A program made the translations under genes and the position numbers. Below are positions 1 to 11,939 of a stretch of 64,000 bases of DNA, one piece after another. This stretch comes from Lonicera japonica (Eukaryota; Streptophyta; Magnoliopsida; Dipsacales; Caprifoliaceae): the NCBI GenBank assembly GCA_021464415.1, contig CM038468.1, positions 35,948,969-36,012,968 of the forward strand, given 5' to 3'. Each line of letters opens with the position of its first letter. Position 1 is the first letter of the stretch. Below the pieces are notes generated by a model that worked only from the letters and a program-made list of their open reading frames with translations, did no database searches and was not told the DNA's origin.

Positions 1-250
1 TGTGGTCCACCATTCTTCCTTGATTTGCCATTCTTGGTGATGCGGGAGGGCTGATTTGAATATCCACAAATAATTGCCCTTGCATGGGCTCGGAAAACTA
101 TTCGAATTATTCCTCGAAAACTTTACAAAATGAAACAAGAATAAGAGAGAAAAATAAATTAATTAAAAAGAGAGATACATACAGAAAGGTTTTATACAAA
201 ACTCGTAATCCTCCTTTTTGCCTTATCCTCATCAACGGCGGAAAAAACTT
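1..250 (-). mobile_element. Leader and decayed primer-binding site of an Athila-like element running off the left edge
   Basis: This stretch lies just inside the LTR at 251-1868. Around 227-249 it contains a damaged version of the tRNA-Asp type primer-binding site that is intact at 44308-44325 and 57198-57215: CATCAACGGCGG where the intact copy reads CCGGCAACGGCGCC. The element is read on the minus strand, so gag and pol would lie to the left, outside the window. The 88-codon open frame at 84-350 runs from this leader into the LTR and does not resemble gag. Confidence 0.55.
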
Positions 251-1868
251 TAACATCGATAAAATATCACGTTATGGTAGCCCAAGTGCAGGCACGTCAA
301 GTTGTATTATATTCTCGGAAGTCCGAGTATCGATCCACAAGGATAGTTAAAAATGAATAGAATAGATTGCAGATTTTACGAGTTTCTGGTTTTGTAAAAA
401 GGTTGGTTATCGAACAACATTAAAGTAAAATGGTTGTGAAAAGTATCAAGAAAGCACTAAGGTTAGTGGAAGTTGCTCGCGATGTAATTATTGGCATTTA
501 CAATCTCATATATGGATTCCAATACAATATTCTCAAGAATGGGGAATGTTGTCATATCTCTCAATGACAAAGGGTGCGAAGCTAGGCAACTCATTCCGGG
601 ATTAAAGCTATGTCATGAGAGAATACAACAAAATTTCACCAAAGATGAAGCTATCATATCTATCTCTTAGCTACGGGTGTGAAGCAAAGCAACCCATTCC
701 CGATGAAACTAATTCTAGGTAGAAATGATAAACTCGTTGTAAAAAGGTTTTCTATTAATCCTGTATGTGAAATCCCATGGTTTAAAAGAATGAAAATTAG
801 ATAGTGAATCATTACAATAAAACAAAACGAAGTTTGTGGAATAAATTTATTAACTAATCGATCATCACTTAGGAAAGACAATAAGGAATCTAAATATCAC
901 GTAAAGTGTATAAACATTCAAAATATCATTAAATGGATCAAAGATTAGATTAACAAATTTATAAATCATCTATGGAGTTTCAAGAACTATTCATAATCTC
1001 TACAAAAAGGAAGAAGGTCCATAGATGGGGAAAATTACTACAAGCTTTCTAGAACAATACAAGTATGTTGGATTATCATTCATACACAAGAACTAAGCAT
1101 ACAAGGCATGTAAAGTATAATCTTTAAATGAAAATACCTAGAAAGCTTGAAGAATGAAGGATTTGAAATGGAAAATGATTCATAATTACTTAACAAACTT
1201 TAAACATGTATTGAGAAATTAATCATTGATAATCATATCACGATTCACTTCCGTAACCTTAGTAGAAGACTAATTCATAATACTCAAAGCAAGAATTATA
1301 GAAAAAGTATTCATTTCTTAGAATCAAAATAAACTTACAAGAAGAAGAAAGAAATTACAATGGCGGGAGCTCTAACTTCTCTCTAGAACTTGTCTAAAAC
1401 TTTAGATAACTTAGCCTAGAAGATAAGAAAAGTAATATAAACTAAGAGAATACAAAATATCTAATTAAATATCCAAAATAGCTTGAACCACTAAAATAGC
1501 CTATTTTGGGTGTGAAATGGCCAAGTTGCCAGGGCCATGATCGATCATGGTTATGCCCATGATCGATCATAGAAGTGCACTGCCTGAGGAATTTGGTCCC
1601 ATGATCGATCATGGTTCTGGGAGCTCTTCACTCAGCACTTAAGCAAGCTTCTAAACTTCCTTCCGATAAATTCTTTGAGGGCCGATGATTTCCGTACTTA
1701 CAAAATCATAGAATACTACACAACAACACCAACTTGGGCTACATTAAATACAAAACAAGCTAAGGTACTAATCTCGAGATAATTGGATAATTAGGCAAAT
1801 ATAGTATAACAAACGCACCAAGCAACTCCGTAAAAGAGCATATGAATAACAATATTATGCGTTTATCA
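251..1868 (-). repeat. 5' LTR of an Athila-like Ty3 retrotransposon (old copy)
   Basis: On the minus strand the LTR starts TGATAAACGCATAATATTG, the same terminus as the solo LTR at 28512-29960 and close to the LTRs of the Athila element at 35549-46136. Its inner end reads TAACATCGAT on the plus strand where the solo LTR has TGACGCAGAT, so the inner terminus has mutated. It is about 1.6 kb long and belongs to the same family as the solo LTR, including three copies of a palindrome. Only one LTR is inside the window, so its target duplication cannot be checked. Confidence 0.75.
1535..1614. repeat. Three copies of a 16-bp palindrome inside the LTR
   Basis: The perfect palindrome CCATGATCGATCATGG occurs at 1535-1550 and 1599-1614, and with one mismatch at 1557-1572. 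The same triplet array exists in the solo LTR at 28765-28843. The array lies about 0.25-0.33 kb from the U3 end of the LTR, a position where LTR promoters and enhancers act. A protein-binding role is inferred. Confidence 0.8.
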
Positions 1869-2744
1869 ACAGTATACCATTCCCATATAGTTTATACGAT
1901 TAAGGCAAGCTGGAGGAAAAATAAAATGTCCATATGAGTAATACCCACTCGTATGTTTTGAAGGAAAACAAATAATTCATGTGAGTAACGTAAACTTGTA
2001 TAGCTTGAAAGGAAAAAAAAATAAAGGCTCACACAAGTAAGGTGCCCTTATATTTTTTTTTGCCATACGTGTAACACACACCCGTATAAATAAAATTTAG
2101 GCATGTGCCATGTTTGGCCATGCTGTACCATATGCAACTAAGTTTTTACATTAAGTTTAATCGACAATGAAATTGGGTTGGTAAATTTGCTGATTTACCA
2201 TACCAAGTGTGGATACTCTAACACCTCATCACCGTTATGCTCTTTAATATAGATAATTAGCTTTAATGATTTATTTATTTATTTAAATAATTGATACATA
2301 TATCTCCTCCATTAGAATGCAATTTATCTTCTGCTACTTCTTCGTCATCGTCATTATCATCAAACATGTTCTTACACACTTCTTCACCTCTCTCAATTTC
2401 AAAACAAAGGGCATATGTAACCAAACATCCTAGACTAATCGTGGTTGCTTGTCACGTGTGCAAATAAATTGAGAAAATATTTTAATGCTTTGATTTTAAA
2501 GTATGGTAACAACAACATCACCATCATGAAATGATCTTGAAGGGGCATATGAAGTTTTACTAGGTTCAGATACCATGGAAGGTTAGGAGCAAAATATCTC
2601 CCAAAACACCTCAATCCTCCGATTCAATTATAGATATATCCTTTTTTTTAGCTACGAAGAAATACAACTGAAAAAGGAAACCAAAGAAATACTAGGGTGT
2701 TTGTGACAATATAGGGGCAATTTATCAAGAATTTACCCATTAAC
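1869..2744. other. AT-rich non-coding stretch, nothing recognised
   Basis: No open frame longer than about 60 codons and no repeat structure with clear ends was found. The stretch separates the Athila-like LTR from the partial copy of the duplicated segment at 2745. Confidence 0.5.
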
Positions 2745-3660
2745 ATTGAATTTTGGGTTGAATACAAAAAAAATTAAAAATTAAATAACTTTCTTCCTAT
2801 TTAGGCAATTAATCAACAATATAACTAATGTTTTAAAATTAGAAATCAACTAATATTATTCAATTAATCAATAAATACACCTAATATTATTGATGTTGTT
2901 AAAGTTTATGTATTTTGAAAATAGACCTAAATCAACAAACTTTGATATTGTATTAAACAAATCCCTTTTGACCCACTAGTTGTTAAAGTAATAAAATTAT
3001 TAGAAAACTAGTTCATTTTTTTTGACAATTTCGAAAAAAAGAAGTAATAAGTAGTTTCATAAGATGTTCTTTATTTTGCAACCGTGTAAAGTGTAAATTA
3101 ATGTGTAATCAAACTTACCATTCATAAAAAAGATAATTTAATACATCGAATATAACTAATATTATAAATTAGGGGTTTAGACCTAAATTACTAAATATTC
3201 AACAATTTATTAATATTTTAAGAAATACACTTAATTAACATTATGTAATTAATTAAGAAATACAATTCATATTATGCGAGTAATCAAAAAATAAATGTAT
3301 ACCTAATATTAAAAAGTAGATCTAAAAAAATAAATACTTTGAAATGAGAAGTGGAAAGTGGGAGGGATGGAGGGTGAGCATTGGACTCATGGACGAAGGA
3401 CAATCATGCCGTTCATCGGATGAAGAAGAAAGCAGTGAAGAAATAGAGGAGTGAAGAATGAAGATATACCAAAGAGAGAAACCGAAAATGGAGAAATGGA
3501 GAAAAATATATGAAAGAGGGATGGGTGTAAGGTTTGGCAGTGGGTGCGAGTGGGTTTGATATTTTAAAGTGGCAATGTTTTAATGACCCCTAAAGTTTTG
3601 CCCCTTACACTTAATTAGGTACCTTTAAATATAAATTTTTTCATATAAGTTTCTATTGTT
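2745..3660. repeat. Partial third copy of the duplicated non-coding segment (S2)
   Basis: This stretch aligns along its length with 9950-10330 plus 20513-22110 in unit 1 and with 47410-48330 in unit 2. It keeps uninterrupted versions of the sites where LINE-1 (near 3112-3127) and the hAT-like element (near 3430) are inserted in unit 1. It is non-coding. It may be a remnant of a still earlier tandem unit or a copy of a dispersed repeat; one window cannot decide. Confidence 0.7.
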
Positions 3661-4009
3661 AAAGTATAATAGTATTCAAACCCATACTTCTCATTAAATA
3701 ACACCTTTTAAATAGGTTAGAAATAACAATTTACATCAACGGCCCATAATGGGTATTTACAACAGTAAATCCTAACTGATTTATCCTATCTTAACGATGG
3801 TACATAATGTATTTTCCTTTAATGCTCTTCATTGTGCTGAGTCAAAGATGGAATAGTACATGACTTGTTGTCTCATTAAAAATCTTGACAAGTAACAAAA
3901 ACCCTGTGGAAAAAAATAACATTGGTCGAAGGAAAAGAGTACAATGCGATTGATGACATGTATATATTAGACTCCCCCTTAAGTCTACACCCCTTTATCG
4001 TTACATCGA

Positions 4010-4560
4010 TTAAGGGAGTTTGAATAGTGTACGCATTCCTATACTTTTCAGATGTTCCTCAAATACGATTTTAGGCAAGGATATGGTAAACAACTCTTCC
4101 ACATTCTCCTCAAATCTCACTTGATTCATTAGAATCTTGAGGAGAGCCTGTTGTTGCTGATTATAGAAAAACTTTAGAGATATGTGTTTCGTATTATCAC
4201 CCTTGATATAACCTGGCTCATCTATTCGATGCAAGCTGCATTGTCTTTATAAATGCAAGTAGGCTCTTTAATGATAGAACTTAAACCACTAGTCCCTTGA
4301 ATATGTGTAATAATAGCCCTTAACCATATACATTCATGAACCGCCTCATGTAAAGCGATGATCTCAGAGTGGTTTGAGGAGGTAGCCATAAGGGTTTGCT
4401 TCGTTGATCTCCAAGATACTGCCGTGTTCCCAATTGTGAATATATAACTAGTTTGGGAGCAACCTTTATGTGGGTTAGAGAGATACTCAGCATCAGCAAA
4501 ACCAACCAAAACATCATTTTGGGTTTTAATGTAGGGGGGAAGCGTTTTCAATATTAACAT
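4010..4560 (-). pseudogene. Copia RNase H remnant
   Basis: The frame ending at 4222 encodes GFADAEYLSNPHKGCSQTSY, then SWRSTKQTLMATSSNHSEI and YKDNAACIE. These are the conserved blocks of plant Copia RNase H, including the first aspartate (ADAE), the SSNHSEI glutamate and the DNAA aspartate. The tail, with GYIKGDNTKHISLKFFYN, continues in another frame down to 4010, so at least one frameshift lies near 4225-4234. It is part of the decayed Copia element and not functional alone. Confidence 0.8.
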
Positions 4561-4899
4561 TTACTTTAGAAATTGCTGTGCCATTTGTAGTTCCTTTTAC
4601 CCCTCTATAGGGAAAGAACAGTCCAAAGTTAATGGTTCCTTTTAAATATCGAAAAATATTCTTGATATTGTTCTAATGATGATGCGTTGGCAGTAAGCTA
4701 AATCTAGCTAACAAGTTCACTGAGAATATGGAAGATCTTTCCATAAACTCATATGCCCTATCATAATCCATTAAGATTTCTTTATTCTTTGGAATTATTT
4801 CAAACATCAGAGTGTCCTCCATTACTGATTCATGGATATAACTATAATTAGAGATAATATCATGAGAGTGGTTATTTTCATTGATGATTAATGGATAAG

Positions 4900-5320
4900 T
4901 TTATGCCTTATTCCCATTTTTCTTCTTTAGGTGAATGTCAGTCGAACCAAGTAGCCTTCCCCTCTTCCTTTGAGGAGCCACGGCCTCAACCACACCTCCA
5001 CTAAGTGTGGTTATAGTATATCTGTCTGTGATGCCATGCCCATTGTTGGGGTCTTCTAACATTGCAGGTACATTTGCAGCTGGTATACGTGATCTTATCA
5101 CTTTTGTGATATTAGTAAACGCATCAGGCATCGAATCTGCTATATTTTGAAGATCGATTATTCTTTTCACTTTATTTTTTAAATTGTGAAGTACGTGGAT
5201 CAAAATGAGACAGGGTGGGAACAAACCACGATAATTCATATAGTTCCTTTGGAAAATACTTTTTACTATCTCCTTCTCATGATGGGAAGACTGTCTCATG
5301 AAAGTGATAATCCACAAATC
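4900..5320 (-). pseudogene. Copia integrase-RT linker region
   Basis: The translation carries IPAANVPAMLEDP and a basic stretch, APQRKRGRLLGSTD, typical of the spacer between integrase and reverse transcriptase in plant Copia polyproteins. It overlaps the integrase frame near 5280-5317 in a different phase, which marks a frameshift. Reverse transcriptase should follow, but instead the next recognisable block is RNase H at 4560. Confidence 0.65.
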
Positions 5321-5329
5321 TAGCGGTAA

Positions 5330-5950
5330 AAAGATCGTCTATCAAAGGTTCAAAATAGCGAAGAATTGTTGGGGATTCACATTTAACATAAATACCTAAT
5401 CGTCTTTGAGGACCCATTTTATTTCGCTGTGGGGGCACAATTGGCACATATACTACTAAGCCAAATATACGTAAATGTGAAATATCATTCTCATATTCAG
5501 TTATCAACTGGTATGTAGAAAATGGTTGGTTAGTAGTGGATCTGAAATGAATAGTAACGCTGTGTGCAATATTGTAGATCCCCAAGCAGATATAGGCATA
5601 TTGGTGCGCATAACCAATGCCCTAGCCACCATCTGTAACTTTTTGATAGTGGCTTCTACGAGACCATTTTGTGTGTGCACATGGAGAACATGATGCTCTA
5701 TATTAATCCCAATAGACATGCAATAATTATTAAATACTTTTGATAAACTCTCTAGCATTATCATGCCTTATAGATTTGATAGGGTAATTAGGGTGGTGAG
5801 CTCTTAAACGTATAATTTGTGCTAGGAGTTTTGTAAATGCAGCATTTCTTGTGGACAATAATGCGATGTGTGACCAGCATGTCAAAGCATCCACTAGAAC
5901 CATAAAGTACTTGAATGGTTCTCATTAACGATGGATAGGTCCACAGATAT
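5330..5950 (-). pseudogene. Copia integrase remnant
   Basis: In element order the pieces are a GDICGPIH block (catalytic-core start), RHDNAREF (the second aspartate in the position usually read as DNAGEF), then VHTQNGLVEATIKKLQ with the glutamate. The C-terminal part includes RIFGLVVYVPIVPPQRNK. There is a frameshift near 5750 and stops near 5930. The domain is recognisable but inactive. Confidence 0.75.
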
Positions 5951-5999
5951 CTCCTTGTATCCTTTGTATGAGTATGATGTTTTCTTTTGTATATTTAGC

Positions 6000-6710
6000 A
6001 TAGGAAGGTCTAAATCTTATTTTTGCTAAAGATTAGACTTTGCAAAATGAATTATGTGCCTTTGACATGGTCAAAGAAGCATAATGGGAAGGAAGTAGTG
6101 TTTCTAGTACTTCAGAAGGAAAGTTCTATTTTTGAGTAATACAAGGGTTGACATTTTATAGTGTGGCGAATTTTTGTCACATTTTTTGTTTACTAAAAAA
6201 AAGGATGTCCATGTGGGTTCCTTAAAATACGGATCATCATGTTACGAGCAGGATGTTCTATGTGATTTTGTCAAAGCCTATATTAATCAGTGTCCTATAT
6301 TTCATTATTGGTGACAACATAAAATTCAATGATCCGAAGAGTAGTGAGATACAGCCCACTATATCGACTCATTAATTTATCTAAAATGCATTTCCTTCCA
6401 TATTTATTGGAGGTAATATAAAGGTAATATATTCTATTCATTGTGAGTTTCCATATGAAAACCGTTGTTACGAATATCTTTAAAACTTAATAAGGTTCGG
6501 GTAGCTCTTGGTATATACAAAGTGTTTATTACTTTAAATAATGTGCCGTTAGGCAATAAAAATTTGGTAGCACCTCGCCCTTTTATTACTTGTGGCGATC
6601 TGATCATTGTAGTCACAAAGGAATTATAGGCTATTAATTTAACAAATAGTTACCTATTCCATAAAAAAGTGTTGATGGTTCCACTATTTACTAAACATTC
6701 AAGTTCTCAT
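6000..6710 (-). pseudogene. Copia protease and GAG-preintegrase remnant
   Basis: Near 6690 the minus strand encodes CLVNSGTINT, the aspartic protease active-site block with Asn in place of the expected catalytic Asp. It is followed by IKGRGATKFLLPNGTLF and LYIPRATRTLLSFKDIRNNG (6434-6616), which match the conserved region joining protease to the GAG-preintegrase domain. A stop lies between the two blocks. Confidence 0.7.
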
Positions 6711-7099
6711 CGAGTCATTCCTATAATAATGAAATCTAGTATAAAATTTGAACCATGTATATATATAAATTGAACAAATCAAATACATCAGAATAAAGTC
6801 CAAAATTTATTTAATAAAACCAAGGATAATCTATCAAATATCTTGTTCAGAAATCTAATCAATCAAATCAACATAAACTTTAAGACAAAATTATAGTCTA
6901 ATTAAAAATTAGGCAATATATGCCTATTCAACTATATCTAGAAAATAAAGTTAATAAAGCAGATCAATCAAAATCGGGTGTATCCATTGACTGAGCAAAG
7001 TCCTTCTTACTATTAAAATCAACGATTATGAGGTTGACATCAACGTTATTGCCTTCTTCATTCATAAAGTTAGATTCTTGTTCTTTATACTCTCAACAT

Positions 7100-8032
7100 C
7101 TCTTGTAATTGGCTGCTACTTTAGCGCTTGCATGGAAGTTCTTATAGCAGTGCCCAGCAACTCCACACGTTTAACATGGTTCGTCACCAACTTTTTCCTT
7201 TTTGACTAGAGGGTTATTAAGTACATTTTGCATCTTGTTTCCTTCGTCATTAGGTCCAATAGCACCATTTTTTCGCCATACTTTGAAAGAGCCTCCACGG
7301 CATATACCATAACTCCCATGTCCCTTTCCACGTTGTGCATTGTTACCACATGGGTAGGGATCAGCATTTCCAGTCGCTTTTGCATTATAGTTCTTTTCGC
7401 TGTTCATCTTTAGTTTCAGGAATTTTCTCTGTCCCAACGTGCCTGGCATTGTTATTCAAAAGAATCTCATTATGCCTTTCAGCCACTTGCATTAGGTTGA
7501 TCAGCTTATTGAATGTTGTGATTCTTTTGTTATCATACTCGAACTTATACTGGTTCGCTATTATAAGTGCTGAAATTGGAAAAATGGAAAGAGTCTTTTG
7601 GATTATATTATTTTATGTGAGATAATTTTCACAGAAGTTGAGACGTTCTTTTGGGCGCAACATGTCCTTGTTGAAGTCGTTGAACCTTTTATAATCAAAC
7701 CAATGGATTTCATTCAACTTAACGGTCAATTCTAAGAGCAAAGTGTCATGAATGTTCCCAAAACGTCCTTTAAGGGTATCCCATAGTTCTTTAGGAGTTT
7801 TCAACTAAAGGTACTCCTAGCGTAGGCTGGGATCAATATGTCTCCTAAGAAACATTAATGCATTTGATTTCACCTTGTCAGATGGTCCTTTGTTTGTGGG
7901 GTCTTTGAGGTCAGCAAGTGTGGTAGAATATTCTTTGGCCACAAAAAATGTTTTTACATCAGAAAACCACCAACGCTACTCAAGTATTTTTGAGTCCAAA
8001 ACGTCAAATTCTAGTCGAGTTAGGTCAACCAT
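7100..8032 (-). pseudogene. Copia gag remnant
   Basis: The probable gag start codon is at 8032-8030 and begins MVDLTRLEFDVLDS, then meets a stop. Further on come FLRRHIDP and PKELWDTLKGRFGNIHDTLL (7613-7804), typical of the Copia gag domain. Near 7170-7140 there is a degenerate zinc knuckle with a stop after the first Cys, a CGVAGHCYKN core, and the last Cys replaced by Phe. Several frameshifts separate these blocks. Confidence 0.75.
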
Positions 8033-8149
8033 CTTAATAAACAATAGATAAAATATTATACAATCAAGAGTAGATCCATGTTAGTTATTTTCCAAGAATA
8101 TGAATTATATTTCAAAACAAAGATTCGTAATGGTCACATTTTCGATACT

Positions 8150-10330
8150 ATATGAAAATAATTTATCATAATAATTATAATGCACATGAACTTTCATTAT
8201 TATGGCTACTTTCAATTTATGACATATTAAATAAAACAATTAACAATATAAGTAATATTGAAAATTTTATTATAGCAATTATAAATTTAATTAGTCCATC
8301 TCAAATATATATATCCTTAAATATACCAGTATTTGATTTCAAATTAGTTGGACGACGACAATAATTGCAAAAAAATAATAATAAAAATGATAGAAATAAT
8401 AACATGATTACCTCTAATAATTCATAATGCAAATAAATAAAATAGAATGTCTAATGCAAATAGTGGTCTTTAATAATCCGCAATATACAAACAAATAGTC
8501 AACGAGGAAATTCATGCATACAAAAGACATCGGAAACATTAATATATCTTTCATCTAACAAACACTTAGAGCAAATAAAAATCTTGAATTTCAATAGGTC
8601 AATCCTATCATTTGATAAAAATATTAGGCTTTTATTAGGCTGTTAGGTATTTGAAACCAAAAACTTACTGATTCAATAAAAAATTCCCCGTTTTCCTTAG
8701 TAATCAAAGAAAGAAAATTCAAGGGAATTAATTGGTCACCAATTCGATTATCCAACTCTTCTAAACAATCAAAATATGACAAGACGAAAACATGAAATCC
8801 CATTCAAAAAATTAAAATCATCCGCAGATCTATCCATATATATATATATATATAAAGCATCCATAATCGAAGTAAATTAACGGAAGTTATAAATACATAG
8901 TTGAACCTTAACAAGAAGAATTAAACGCCTATAGATATTCACAATCTATATACATAACAAACATAATATATATATATATATATATTATAAAACACCATCT
9001 TTGACCAAATTTTTCTCCAAAAAGTATAAGAATTTAATGGTTAAAAATACACATGTTATAGTGTGCATTAGTTCTATACCATTGGATGAGTTTTATACAG
9101 ACATCAAGATGTCACATCAAAGTTAAAACAGTCACACTAATAATATATACACAATAAACTCTCACATATTAATAATTTTGTCTACATTCAAAATACCATA
9201 ACTTAAAATAAAAAATAAAAAAATTAATATTTAAAATCTACTAATCAAGATCAAATAAACAAAATCCATCATTACTATATAATTATGCAAAAAAAAATTC
9301 AAGAAAAATTATTGTGTAACATTTAAGGACGTACGTTATGTCTTTGTACATTATTGGTCATCTCAATCTGTCATTTTTAGGACGTACGTAATGTGGTTGG
9401 ATTATGATTAAAAGATTCTTTAAAAATTTAAAAACAATTTGGTTCAATCCGGTATACTTTTAGTTTTTTCAGCATGAAAATATATTAAACTTACGTTTCA
9501 GTTGTTCACAACGTTAGACTACACTAGACAATGAGTTCAAAATAAATCGATTGATTTTGTCGATTTAAACTTGTCACACGTTAATTTTTTTATCCTATTA
9601 TCAATTTTTTTTTATTTTAACGTATCGGATAGCACGAGTATACCCTAGTATATATATATATATAACACAATTATAAACGAAGGAGGGGTTTTATTGTATT
9701 GGGAAATTTAGTAGGGTGGCCTTTTTTCTCATCAAATCATATAACTAATACTTATAATGAACTCCCTTCAACCATGTTGCGCCACGTGTTGGCAACTCTT
9801 AATTTATATAACTAATACTTACATATATTGTTCTCATCAAATATTACCCAAGCCTACGTTTATGCTCAGCCTTTTTTAATTTAGCACAAACCACGAAACC
9901 AAAAGACAATATATATAATCCCATCACATCACATATATAAATAGTGGTATGTGGTGAATACAAAAAAAAATTAAATAACTCTCTTCTTATTTAGACAATT
10001 AATCAATAATATAACTAATATTATAAAATTAGGAGTTTAGACCTAAATCAACTAATATTATTCAATTAATTAATAAATACACGTAATATTATTGATGATG
10101 TTAAAGTTTATATATCTTAAAAATAGATCTAAATCAACTAATATTAATATTATATTAAACAAAATTCTTTTGGCCCACTGATTGTTAAAATAATAAAATA
10201 ATTATAAATATGGTTAATTTTCTTGACAATTTCAAAAAAAAAAAGAAGTAATAAATAGTTTAATAAGATGTTCCTTATTTTGTAACTATGTAAAGTGTAA
10301 ATTAATGTGTAATCAAACATACCATTCATA
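8150..10330. repeat. Duplicated non-coding segment of unit 1 (S1 plus start of S2)
   Basis: This is paralogous to 35098-35548 joined to 46137-47790 in unit 2. Over a 225-bp sample (8611 onward against 46147 onward) I count about 13 differences, near 6 percent. It preserves the empty site of the Athila insertion (near 8598-8602). It contains TA microsatellites at 8836-8853 and 8965-8987 and no convincing gene; the 70-codon frame at 8152-8364 is AT-rich and not conserved. Confidence 0.8.
10315..10330. repeat. Left target-site duplication of LINE-1
   Basis: AAACATACCATTCATA is repeated exactly at 20513-20528, where the paralogous segment resumes. A 16-bp duplication fits target-primed reverse transcription by a LINE. 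Confidence 0.9.
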
Positions 10331-10346
10331 CAAAATACAAAAACTC

Positions 10347-11939
10347 ATGATAGGTGCCTCAACTCCGTTGTTCTTTAATTGGGATCGGCATAATCTAGGG
10401 TTTGTGGTGGGAGACGCGCCGGATTCGTTCTTCACTTGTCTGCACGAGGGTGAAAAAAGGTCATATGCGGCTACCGTTGGGCAAGCGGTGAGGGAGCCCC
10501 CTTCAATGCAAACCGATGTTGGCAAGCTCGCAGCTCCGAGTATGAAAGGGAATGAAGTTATAATAATGCTTACATAGTCAGTTTACCAGTAATCAGTACT
10601 AGAGTGTCGAACCAATGTGATTGCGCGATTATACTTTAATCGGAGCCAAAAGTTTTCAATAGAGGAAGTTTCTATGCAGGTGGAGAGGTTGTGGAAGCCT
10701 AGCCTAGGGTGGAGAATGGTATCAATTGGCCACCATTTTTTTGATGTTGACTTTGCCTCAGTGGAGGAGATGTAGCATGTACAGTCTCGTAATTCATGGA
10801 CTCTCTAGTGTGGAGTACTGAGTATCATGCCATAGCAGGCTGATTTTAATCCCAAAGCTCCTAGGACGTCTCATGCTCATGTTTGGGCAAAAATTGCTTA
10901 TCTAGGGCAGGAATATTGGCACCAACAGCTAATTTTGGACATTGAAAAGGGGATTGGGACACCGTTGCAATTGGACAAGGCTACGCAATTGAGAAGATTT
11001 GGGCATTATGCTCGAGTTTTGGTGGACAGATATTTCTACGGCTCTGCCAAACACTTTGTGGGTTGAGAGATGTGGGTATGGTTTTCATGTAGAGGTGACA
11101 TATGAGTGTATTGCTCTCATTATAGGGTGGTTAGGCATTCTCGGGCTGCTTGTAGAGCGGGGAAGGGTAGGACATATATGGTAAGGGATGAGATGGGAGA
11201 AGGGCACATGTTGAATTCGCCTACGCGTGAACGTGCGCCAGTCGTTCACCCAAATGCATCAATGCTTGCTAGTGAAGGTGGGCGGCAAGAGATAAGCCGT
11301 GTTGGTGTGAATGAGGCTGGTGGCTACCTTATTGAAGCTTGTGGCTACCTTGAAGACGCTGTTGAAGCAGGTAACTGCCTTAATGAAAATGTTGAAACTG
11401 GTAACTACCTTAATGATATTATTGAAACTGGTAACTACCTTAATGATATTGTTGAAGCGGGTCATTGCTTAGATGATGCTGTTAAAGCTAATTATGTGAA
11501 TGAGGAAGGTGAGGTGGTGAGGGAGTCTGCTGCTAGTGTTGATAGTGGCATTGTGGCTATGGGTGGGCATTGTGTGGTGCCTGATGAAGGTGTGGTAAAT
11601 GAGTTTAATTTAGTGGTTCCGAGGGGTGGGAGTGATAATTTAGAATCGGTTGCTACTCCTTCTAGAATTGCAAGTAAAAAGTGTGGTGTTATAGTGCGTA
11701 ATAGATGGAGTGATCTTGTTGATGATAAGTTGGAATTAAATGAGGAAAGTGATCCTATTCTTGGTATTGATGATTTAGCCTTAGATGACAAGCCTAGAGA
11801 AATCAGTGGGGTGTAGAATAGGGAAGCTTCTAATATTGAATATATTAAAGTAGTGTTGAAGCATCGAAAGAAAAAATTGTTGGCTGCTGCGCGCGCCTCT
11901 GCTAAGAGGCCTAGAGGATGGCCTAAACTTCATCAATGA
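10347..11939 (+). pseudogene. LINE-1 ORF1 (gag-like nucleic-acid-binding protein), broken
   Basis: It starts MIGASTPLFFNWDRHNLG and stays open to 10577; the reading then moves between frames until 11106, after which a frame is open to a stop at 11814-11816. The same frame continues past that stop (KHRKKKLLAAARASAKRPRG) to TGA at 11937-11939, which overlaps the ORF2 start. Near 11115-11160 is a zinc-knuckle relic, CSHYRVVRHSRAAC, with the second Cys replaced by Tyr. Between the knuckle and the basic tail lies a tandem 10-residue repeat (11334-11483). The layout matches plant L1 ORF1 proteins, which bind element RNA. Confidence 0.75.
11334..11483 (+). repeat. Five tandem 30-bp repeats within LINE-1 ORF1
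   Basis: Five consecutive 30-bp units encode ten residues each, with consensus E-(A/T)-G-N-(Y/C)-L-(N/E)-D-x-V. Units three and four are almost identical (ETGNYLNDII and ETGNYLNDIV). The period is a multiple of three, so copy-number change keeps the frame. Confidence 0.9.

Larger units (their letters stand above)
3975..8032 (-). mobile_element. Decayed Ty1/Copia retrotransposon with the RT domain deleted
   Basis: Read on the minus strand, the order is gag, protease, integrase, integrase-RT linker, then RNase H, which is the Copia order. All domains are broken by stops and frameshifts. Only about 340 bp lie between the linker and RNase H, so almost all of the reverse transcriptase is missing. 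Beyond RNase H, a purine tract AAGGGGGAGTCTAA (minus strand, about 3970-3983) looks like the polypurine tract. The next 150 bp towards 3840, with a TTTTTAATGAG motif, may be what remains of the 3' LTR. No matching 5' LTR was found past 8032. Confidence 0.8.

Noticed and set aside
10313..10525. Minus-strand frames opposite LINE-1 ORF1 (also 11259-11465 and 11492-11791)
   Set aside because: They are shadows; the repeated peptide in the 11259 frame only mirrors the 30-bp tandem repeat.
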